NCBI GenBank assembly: GCA_021372515.1
Contig: JAJFUG010000017.1
Span: 1-11,623 of the forward strand
Origin: a bacterium
Lineage (GTDB): Bacteria; Gemmatimonadota; Glassbacteria; GWA2-58-10
Direction of reading: 5' to 3'
DNA: 11,623 nt
The position numbers were made by a program, and so were the translations under genes. How positions within the stretch are numbered: the first letter of the stretch is position 1; the number at the start of each line of letters is the position of its first letter. The notes beneath the pieces were generated by a model, which had not been told where the DNA came from, searched no databases, and was given only the letters and a program-made list of their open reading frames with translations. Positions 6,444-11,623 of this stretch are shown piece by piece.

Positions 6444-7007
6444 ATGCGGCTGAAAACAACGCTGATCATTTCGCTCCTGATTGCAGCCCTGGCCCTGGGC
6501 TGCTCGGATGACAAGAACCCGGCCGCGCCCGTGGCGGGCGAGGCTGTGCCCGTGACCGCGGCCGCGCAGATCGAGGGCCGCTGGAACTCCGTTCAGGCCT
6601 GGGTGGATGGCCTGCCGCTGAACACCTACACGGTCCCGGCCTTTGGCGTTGGCCGCTATGACGCAGTTATCGCCGCCTGGTCGAGCGGCCTTACCGTGAC
6701 CCGCACCGGCGAGGCCAGCGCGTTGTTCTCTCTCCAGACCGAGGGCACGAGCGTTGACACGGCGGGCAGCGGGCTCATGAAAAGCGGCGGGTTCGATTAC
6801 TGGGGCGACCTGGTGCTGGACGGAGATGGCGGGGTGAGCGCCACGCTGCGCACCGGCCGCTCGAAGGACCGCCCGTTCGTGGGCCAGGCAAGCCTTCTGG
6901 CAGATACGCTTGTGCTCAATTTCACTCTCTCCTCCCCACCCGAAAAAGCCGTTGGTTTCCTGCCCAACGCCCAGACCAGCTTTATTGCGAGGCTGGTAAG
7001 GCAGTAA
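6444..7007 (+). CDS. Predicted lipoprotein, unknown function
   Basis: A 187-residue protein with a lipoprotein signal. It has a short basic start (MRLK), a hydrophobic core (TTLIISLLIAALAL) and a lipobox ending ALGC with the lipidated Cys20. The mature protein begins CSDDKNPAAP, an acidic and flexible linker that suggests transfer to the outer membrane. The remaining 150 residues look beta-rich with many Gly, Ser and Thr (for example WNSVQAWVDG, SGLTVTRTGEAS, GDLVLDGDGGVSATLRTG) and resemble a small beta-barrel or sandwich, but I recognise no family. The ATG at 6444-6446 fits the signal peptide; only a weak GGAACGAG site precedes it. The leader contains a small hairpin (TGCGCC at 6399-6404 with GGCGCA at 6409-6414). 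No clear terminator hairpin with a T-run follows, and the next gene differs strongly in composition, so it is probably transcribed alone. Confidence 0.8.
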   Translation: MRLKTTLIISLLIAALALGCSDDKNPAAPVAGEAVPVTAAAQIEGRWNSVQAWVDGLPLNTYTVPAFGVGRYDAVIAAWSSGLTVTRTGEASALFSLQTEGTSVDTAGSGLMKSGGFDYWGDLVLDGDGGVSATLRTGRSKDRPFVGQASLLADTLVLNFTLSSPPEKAVGFLPNAQTSFIARLVRQ

Positions 7008-7286
7008 AACGTCCCGTCCGCTTAATTTCTAAATCTAAAATCTATCTTCAAGCCTTTCCAATTGCCCAAACAAAGGGGATTTGTTTATGATAAAACCCCT
7101 GTAGCCACACAAACAATGAACTACCTCGCAGCAAGCTGCAGGTATCAGCTTCTGGAATTATACACGGCCGAAGCAAGCTTCGGAGAATTCAACATAGGAG
7201 AATAAAACACTTGACTTATACAATCCCAGCCCACATCAATTAAGCACGAAATCAATTACAATTTTACTGTTGGGGGGATTAAAAAA
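7008..7286 (+). other. AT-rich intergenic region with three successive hairpins
   Basis: The G+C content falls abruptly just after the lipoprotein stop codon. Three hairpins follow: AGGGG (7074-7078) with CCCCT (7096-7100), extended by TTT/AAA; TACCT(C)GCAG (7122-7131) with CTGCAGGTA (7136-7144); and CCGAAG (7168-7173) with CTTCGG (7178-7183). The last two share a CAAG loop. A TTGACT at 7211-7216 could be a -35 element, but I see no good -10 at the right spacing. GGGGGG at 7272-7277 is the likely ribosome site for the gene at 7287. Confidence 0.6.
7122..7183. repeat. Paired hairpins with identical CAAG loops
   Basis: Two short inverted repeats lie 23 bases apart. The first has a 9-bp stem with a single unpaired C (7127), and the second a perfect 6-bp stem. 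Both enclose CAAG, so each reads GCAAGC or GAAGCAAGCTTC-like around the centre. They look like modules of one short repeat element, lying upstream of the AT-rich gene. Neither has a T-run, so they are not intrinsic terminators. Confidence 0.55.
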
Positions 7287-8072
7287 ATGAACGTTGTTTC
7301 TTCAGTATTTAGATTAGAAAGCGACCGTGGATATTTTGCACCGATCCTCGACGTACAATATTCTGAAAAAGATACCGGAGCAAATTGGCTGATAACTTGT
7401 GGCGGGACTAGAGTTTACTTAGTAAGGACAGGCAATAATCTTAATATGGATATTAATGATCAATCGGCAGATAGTCATTTTATGGCAAACAGAATAACAA
7501 GTGCACTCTTTATTAGCGGATTCGGTCTCTTTAGAGCCTCAGCAATGGGGAGGTTCTTCTTTTTAGATATTAGCGAAGATAAAATTACAGTACGCACTCA
7601 TTTCGACTTACGAGAACCTTTAAAAGAAAATGAAAAAGGACTTGATTCTTCTGAATTAACAGACTGGTTAATATTCATTTGCCAAAATCTACTGTTTAGA
7701 AGGGCTTTAGATGATGCTTATATGGCCTTACTAAATCCCATTGAAGCAGACTTTTATATCTATAGGGGTATGGAATGGCTTCTAAGGGCCGGGAAAATAG
7801 GCTGGAATGATTTAGCATCTGATATAGGATATTCAATCAGTGATATGAGAGAATTCAAAAAAATGGCCAATAATGACTATGGTCAAAGACACGGTATAGA
7901 AAGCGGGAAAAAAGTCAGAGCTGTGGCCAAAGGATACGGATGCCTTGTGGCTGATTATATTTATGGATTTACGAAAGTGAGAGCAAGAGTAGATACAGAC
8001 TTCAAAGGCATTGATCCGACAAGAGCTGCAGAAATAGTACAAAAGGCACTGCCACTGGTGCCATATCCCTAA
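7287..8072 (+). CDS. Unrecognised 261-residue protein in AT-rich segment
   Basis: I do not recognise this protein. It has no signal peptide or convincing membrane segment and is probably cytoplasmic. The N-terminal third looks beta-rich (WLITCGGTRVYLVRTG at 34-49). The middle contains hydrophobic, aromatic-rich stretches (ITSALFISGFGLFRASAMGRFFFLDI at about 70-95, split here only by context) and then a helical block with LLFRRALDDAYMALLNPIEA (135-154) and DFYIYRGMEWLLRAG. Residues 171-193 (IGWNDLASDIGYSISDMREF and onward) resemble a helix-turn-helix, which is a guess. A basic segment (SGKKVRAVAKGYG) and a C-terminal helix follow. The start ATG is supported by GGGGGG nine bases upstream. Codon use is AT-rich, quite unlike every neighbour, with many AAA, ATT and TTA codons, which suggests horizontal transfer. 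It stands alone with no partner gene of similar composition in the window. Its frame is intact with no sign of decay. Confidence 0.8.
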   Translation: MNVVSSVFRLESDRGYFAPILDVQYSEKDTGANWLITCGGTRVYLVRTGNNLNMDINDQSADSHFMANRITSALFISGFGLFRASAMGRFFFLDISEDKITVRTHFDLREPLKENEKGLDSSELTDWLIFICQNLLFRRALDDAYMALLNPIEADFYIYRGMEWLLRAGKIGWNDLASDIGYSISDMREFKKMANNDYGQRHGIESGKKVRAVAKGYGCLVADYIYGFTKVRARVDTDFKGIDPTRAAEIVQKALPLVPYP

Positions 8073-8126
8073 ATTACTATTACATCTACAATTTTACAAC
8101 TAATGGCATTTATCAAATTCTAATAT

Positions 8127-8140
8127 ATCAATGCATTGAT
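8127..8140. repeat. Perfect 14-bp palindrome downstream of the AT-rich gene
   Basis: ATCAATGCATTGAT is a perfect palindrome 55 bases after the stop codon of the gene at 7287-8072. It lies inside a wider imperfect inverted repeat whose ends are ATGGC (8103-8107) and GCCAT (8146-8150). It could be a protein-binding site or a 3' stem-loop. There is no T-run, so it is not a standard terminator. Confidence 0.5.
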
Positions 8141-8194
8141 TATAAGCCATGTCTTACTCTCTTAAGCAATATCCACTTAATAGTTGTATGAAGA

Positions 8195-8223
8195 AGGCCG
8201 CCCCCATCTTCCGGGAGCGGCCT
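8195..8223 (-). terminator. Terminator of the Gfo/Idh/MocA oxidoreductase gene
   Basis: A 7-bp GC-rich stem (AGGCCGC at 8195-8201 with GCGGCCT at 8217-8223) is extended inward by CCC/GGG across one mismatch. Read on the minus strand it ends in TTCTTC. It lies about 30 bases beyond the oxidoreductase stop codon and marks the return from AT-rich to GC-rich sequence. Confidence 0.7.
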
Positions 8224-8253
8224 CTTGTGCTTACAGACCAATTACGACAGAAC

Positions 8254-9300
8254 TCACCAGCAGCCCTTGATCACCTTGCCGGTGGCGGCGCTCTCGTAGG
8301 CCGCGGTCACGATCTCCACCGCCGCCAGCCCATCCTCGCCGGTCACGCCGAACATCGGCTGCTTGCCCTCGAGCACGCAATCCACGAAATACTTGAGCTG
8401 GTCCACGTAGCCCAGGTTGGCGAACTCATCCACCGCGGGCCAGGTCCAGTGCTGGGTGGTGTCGGTCTTCTCGATGGCGTAGTCGAAACCCGGGCGGCTG
8501 TAGGCCTGGATCGGGCTGGAGAAAGTCAGGTCGATGTTCAGGCGGCCTTCCTCACCGTAGATCTCCACCTTGTCGTCCATGCCGCCCACGGTGATATAGT
8601 TGCCCTCGCAGAACGCATAGCGGCCCGACTCGAACTTGAGCATGCAGGAGCCCCAGTCCTCGCCGGTGTAGGTCTTGTGGTAGAAATTCTGCTCGCCGCC
8701 GCCCGAGATGAACCCGGTGACCTCGGTCACTTTCTCGCCGAACAGGAACCGCACGAACCCGATCGGGTGGATCGCCAGGTGCATGAGCGACCCGCCGCCG
8801 CAGAACTTTTTCTGCTGGGCGAACGGGCTGTGGCTGCCGTTGTGGACCTCTTTGGCCTTGACCCAGAGCATCCGTCCTATCGCGCCCTGGTTGATCAGGT
8901 TCATCGCCTTGAGCAGGGCCGGGGCAAAGCACCAGTCCTCATCGTAGGTGAGGATCACACCCTGTTTCTTGCAGAACGCCACCATCTCGCGGGCGTCCTC
9001 GACCGAGGTGGCCAGGGGCTTTTCGCAGAACACGTGCTTGCCGTTGGCCGCCGCCTCCATCACTACCTGGTGATGCAGGAAATTGGGCACGCAGACATCG
9101 ATGATGTCGATATCCTTGCGCTTACAGAGTTCCTTGTAGTCGGTCATCGTCTCCTTGATGCCCCATTTCTTGGCGTAGGGCTCCAGGTTGTCGATGGCGG
9201 CCACGGCCACGATCTCGGCCTTGGGGTTGCGCGAATAGGCATCGGCGTGGAAATCCGCCGCGAACTTGCTGCCGACTATACCGATACGGGCTGTTTTCAT
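8254..9300 (-). CDS. Gfo/Idh/MocA-family NAD(P)-dependent oxidoreductase
   Basis: A 348-residue protein of the glucose-fructose oxidoreductase/inositol dehydrogenase family, which oxidises or reduces sugars and cyclitols with NAD(P). The N-terminal Rossmann fold has GIVGSKFAADFH (7-18), VPNFLHHQ (71-78) and the catalytic-lysine motif CEKPLA (Lys94). The C-terminal alpha/beta domain has GGGSLMHLAIHPIGF (168-182). In the usual K-D-H catalytic set, His178 fits the histidine, but His174 stands where an aspartate is normally found. No Tat or Sec signal is present, so it is cytoplasmic. The ATG at 9298-9300 is chosen because AAAGGAG lies ten bases upstream and MKTARIGIVG is a normal family start; the frame extends 12 codons further without resemblance. 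The gene is 274 bases downstream of the YetA-like gene, with a terminator-like palindrome between them. A pair of TCAGTGCTG repeats (9370-9378, 9396-9404) lies in its leader. Confidence 0.9.
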   Translation of the reverse strand: MKTARIGIVGSKFAADFHADAYSRNPKAEIVAVAAIDNLEPYAKKWGIKETMTDYKELCKRKDIDIIDVCVPNFLHHQVVMEAAANGKHVFCEKPLATSVEDAREMVAFCKKQGVILTYDEDWCFAPALLKAMNLINQGAIGRMLWVKAKEVHNGSHSPFAQQKKFCGGGSLMHLAIHPIGFVRFLFGEKVTEVTGFISGGGEQNFYHKTYTGEDWGSCMLKFESGRYAFCEGNYITVGGMDDKVEIYGEEGRLNIDLTFSSPIQAYSRPGFDYAIEKTDTTQHWTWPAVDEFANLGYVDQLKYFVDCVLEGKQPMFGVTGEDGLAAVEIVTAAYESAATGKVIKGCW

Positions 9301-9434
9301 CTGCGAACTGCTCCTTTCGTACGATACTGAAATCATCCGTCAGCCGGGACACCCAGGCCGCGCGGACTTTCAGTGCTGTGATAGTAAGTCTTGAATCAGT
9401 GCTGCATTTGTGGGGAAAATCATACGTAAAAAAG

Positions 9435-9462
9435 GTAGGGGCACGGCGCGCCGTGCCCCTAC
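9435..9462 (-). terminator. GTAGGGGC-family palindrome (copy 3) serving as terminator
   Basis: This is a perfect 28-base palindrome with GTAGGGGC and GCCCCTAC ends, centred on GGCGCGCC. Read on the minus strand, the stem is followed at once by CTTTTTTACG, so it has the form of a strong intrinsic terminator for the gene ending at 9575. It shares its ends with the repeats at 838-886 and 6286-6337 but consists of a single hairpin. Confidence 0.75.
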
Positions 9463-9574
9463 GCAACCGACAGAAAAACAAGTGTGATAGAAACTTCACG
9501 CAATCAGCGCGCGGCTATCGTCGCATCCATAAAGAACTGTTGGAATATAATACCCTGCCGCGCTTCTCACCACC

Positions 9575-11623
9575 CTATTTTTTCTGTCCCGCTGTTTTCC
9601 AGCCGCCGTTCTGGAGAAAGAAAGTGTACTCGTGTCCGCCGCTGACAATCATGGTGTTGGCCTTGGAATCCAGATAGATCCAGCCGCTCTGGCCGCGGTA
9701 CTGGCTGTCCACGCTGGCGAAGGCATCCCGCGCGGCCTGGAGGCACCTCTGGCGCAGCCCGTCGTCCTGGCTGAACTTATGGCCGTACATCACGACATCG
9801 GTAATGCGGTAGGTCCAGGGGCCGTAGCCGCGTCCGCTGCCGCCCTTGGAAGGTGACCACCAGTCGTGGAAGCCCACTTTCGGCCCGGCGGCCAGGTAGC
9901 GGCTGACAAAGTCGGCGTAGCCGGTCACGTAGCGGCGGCCCTTCTCGTAGGGCGCGCCGGTCTTCTGTTCCATCACCTCCGTGAACCGCGCCGCGGCGTT
10001 GATACAGATCGCCGCAGTCCAGAACCCGTCCACCCGCTTGTCCGGGTTGGACCGGCGGCCTTCCTCGCTGCAATACCACTGCTTTTCCGGGGCCGTGCTG
10101 TCCAGGATTTTCTCGGCCGCCTCGCGGAAACGCTCCTCCCAGGTGTACAGGTAAGCGTCGGTCAGCACCTGCAGGTTGTGGCCCGCATCCCGGTTGGGGA
10201 GCTCGATCTGGGCGAAATGCCCGGTGTTGACTTTCCATTCCACCAGGTCAGCGATCTCCAGGGCCGTTTCCAGCACGCGGCGCTCGCCGGTGAGGTAAAA
10301 ATAGTACATCTGGCCACGGTTGTTGAAATGGCCGCTCTCGGGGTTGGAACCCTCGCCCCAGGGCCAGCGCAGGCTGCCGAACCAGGTCAGGCGGGGGCCG
10401 CCGCGATGCGAGGCCGTGGCCGCCTCCACCCCGTGCTGGGTGTGGGTGAACTTGCCGCCGTCATGCACCCCGCCGCGCAGACTGCTGCCCTTGACATGGT
10501 ACATGTCGATGTCGCTCTCGTGGCGCAGGGCCGGCCCGGCCATGGCCCACCAGCGGCGGCTGATCTCGCTGTCCAGGCCCGTGGTGCGCAGGCTCTGCAG
10601 GATCATGCCCCAGCCGTGGTCGTACTCCTGGTTGTAGTGGCTGAGTGCGATCCGTCCGTCGTTGGGGCCGCGGGTCTGGTCGATCTCGTTCTTGGCCCAG
10701 GTGTCGCCGAAATTGCGCCAGCCGTACTCATCGATAGTCTCGATGTCGCGGATCAGGTTCTCGCTCTCGTTCATGATCGCGCCGTGGTTGAGGCGCTCGA
10801 AGGTGTCGAAGCGCTTCGGGTCGTACAGGGCCACGTCGTCGAAACAGCCGCTGTTAAGATAAAACGCGGCCGGGGCGCGGAACACCAGCGGGTGCTGGAA
10901 CGCGCCCATCACGGTGGCGATACGGTTCTCCCGGGCGTTGCTGCCCTGGCGGCCGGTGTGGAAATAGAACGCGATCTCGTGGGTCTTGATCTCGCCGCCC
11001 TGAAGCTCGTGGTCATCCGGGAACTCATCGGGCCACAGCCCCACCCGCACCGTGCCATCCGCCTTGGTGGACAGGCACTTGGGGAAATTCTGCCAGAAAT
11101 CGCGCACCGTGACCGCCAGGCCGAACCGGCGGTCATTGGCCTGGAGCCAGGCCTCGGGACGGTCGCGGTTGTAGGCGTCAACGCCATCGAGGAAAAATTT
11201 CGCACCCTTGAAAGTCACCGGCATCCGTCCCAGGAAATTCACATGGTTGCGGCTGAACCAGTGTTCGCCGCCCGAGGACTCCTGGTACACGCCGCCGTTG
11301 TCGGTCACGGTCATGCGGTCGAGGACCTCGGTTTCGCCGTCCCCGGCGCTCAGTTCCTGGGGGCCGTCAAAGGCCAGACGAGTCTGCAGGGACATGTCGC
11401 GCAGGAACAGGCTGCCGGGACGGCCCAGCACCCAGTGGCTCGGATCGCCGTCGCGGTCCTGGCCCGGCTGGGTGAAATTGTGGTTCTCCAGGCTGAAAAA
11501 CACCCGCACCAGGCCGCTGCCGGCATGGAACTGGAGGCGCGCGGTGTAGTCGACCCAGGGGTCGCCGCGGCGGTAGCTCTCGTACTCGAACAGCGAGCCC
11601 TTGACCAGCACAGTGGCGCGCAC
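9575..11623 (-). CDS. YetA/exo-rhamnogalacturonan lyase-like protein, N-terminus outside window
   Basis: At least 682 residues; the open frame continues past the right edge, so the N-terminus is missing and the apparent GTG at the edge is not evidence of a start. The sequence resembles the PcRGLX/YetA-like group (polysaccharide lyase family 26 type): a beta-rich part (WVDYTARLQFHAGSGLVRVF, RMTVTDNGGVYQESSGG) followed by a large alpha/alpha toroid with conserved tracts EYGWRNFGDTWAKNEID, ALSHYNQEYDHGWGM, RWWAMAGPALRHESDIDMYH and RDAGHNLQVLTDAYLYTWEE. Characterised relatives release terminal rhamnogalacturonan units, but family assignment from memory cannot fix the substrate here. It would usually be exported, and the signal peptide would lie outside the window. 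The gene ends in GQKK, then the palindromic terminator at 9435-9462. The oxidoreductase gene downstream is a plausible partner in catabolism of the released sugar. Confidence 0.75.
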   Translation of the reverse strand: MRATVLVKGSLFEYESYRRGDPWVDYTARLQFHAGSGLVRVFFSLENHNFTQPGQDRDGDPSHWVLGRPGSLFLRDMSLQTRLAFDGPQELSAGDGETEVLDRMTVTDNGGVYQESSGGEHWFSRNHVNFLGRMPVTFKGAKFFLDGVDAYNRDRPEAWLQANDRRFGLAVTVRDFWQNFPKCLSTKADGTVRVGLWPDEFPDDHELQGGEIKTHEIAFYFHTGRQGSNARENRIATVMGAFQHPLVFRAPAAFYLNSGCFDDVALYDPKRFDTFERLNHGAIMNESENLIRDIETIDEYGWRNFGDTWAKNEIDQTRGPNDGRIALSHYNQEYDHGWGMILQSLRTTGLDSEISRRWWAMAGPALRHESDIDMYHVKGSSLRGGVHDGGKFTHTQHGVEAATASHRGGPRLTWFGSLRWPWGEGSNPESGHFNNRGQMYYFYLTGERRVLETALEIADLVEWKVNTGHFAQIELPNRDAGHNLQVLTDAYLYTWEERFREAAEKILDSTAPEKQWYCSEEGRRSNPDKRVDGFWTAAICINAAARFTEVMEQKTGAPYEKGRRYVTGYADFVSRYLAAGPKVGFHDWWSPSKGGSGRGYGPWTYRITDVVMYGHKFSQDDGLRQRCLQAARDAFASVDSQYRGQSGWIYLDSKANTMIVSGGHEYTFFLQNGGWKTAGQKK

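Noticed and set aside
7074-7100. Hairpin AGGGG/CCCCT as a terminator for the lipoprotein gene
   Set aside because: The stem is weak with a mismatch and a nine-base loop, and it is followed by GTAGCC rather than a T-run. It is kept only as a structural note in the intergenic entry.
7211-7239. A promoter for the AT-rich gene based on TTGACT at 7211
   Set aside because: No hexamer at 16-18 bases spacing resembles a -10 beyond three of six matches.
8149-9330. A 393-codon plus-strand open frame opposite the oxidoreductase
   Set aside because: It is a shadow frame rich in His, Leu and Val, and it would run through the oxidoreductase terminator and both composition zones.

Overview
The window is a high-GC bacterial chromosome segment (the coding parts look about 65% G+C by eye). 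It probably comes from an uncultured lineage, because several genes belong to recognisable families but the overall combination matches no model organism I know. The clearest taxonomic hints are an archaeal-type threonyl-tRNA synthetase in an otherwise bacterial context (SD sites, sigma70-like promoters, a lipoprotein signal, PilZ), a lipoprotein with a CSDDKNP mature N-terminus, and polysaccharide-degradation genes. This would suit a member of the FCB group or a neighbouring candidate phylum, but that placement is inference only.

Layout. Positions 1-265 hold no gene I can support. A small cysteine-rich protein (357-638, minus) ends in a strong terminator (272-312). A minus-strand operon follows, read right to left: a heparinase II/III-like protein (4103 to 2133), a PilZ-domain protein (2050 to 1625), and an isochorismatase-family cysteine hydrolase (1628 to 957) that overlaps the PilZ gene by 4 bases (ATGA). 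A good sigma70-like promoter (4136-4164) drives it, and the position of this promoter decides the heparinase start codon. Divergently transcribed is thrS (4328-6202), encoding an archaeal-type ThrRS with the archaeal DTD-like editing domain, followed by a terminator. A small lipoprotein gene comes next (6444-7007).

From about 7010 to 8190 the base composition drops sharply to roughly 40% G+C. This segment carries one unrecognised 261-residue protein (7287-8072), with hairpins that share a CAAG loop upstream and a perfect 14-bp palindrome downstream. It is the best candidate for recently acquired or undescribed material. The right end returns to GC-rich, minus-strand sequence: a Gfo/Idh/MocA oxidoreductase (9300 to 8254) and the 3' part of a large protein resembling YetA/exo-rhamnogalacturonan lyases (9575 to beyond 11623). 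Together these suggest carbohydrate catabolism.

Three intergenic spaces carry members of a dispersed palindromic repeat with GTAGGGGC...GCCCCTAC ends (838-886, 6286-6337, 9435-9462). The first two are double hairpins whose stem differences are compensatory base pairs. The third is followed by a T-run and probably acts as the terminator of the YetA-like gene. I see no CRISPR array, tRNA, rRNA or transposase gene.
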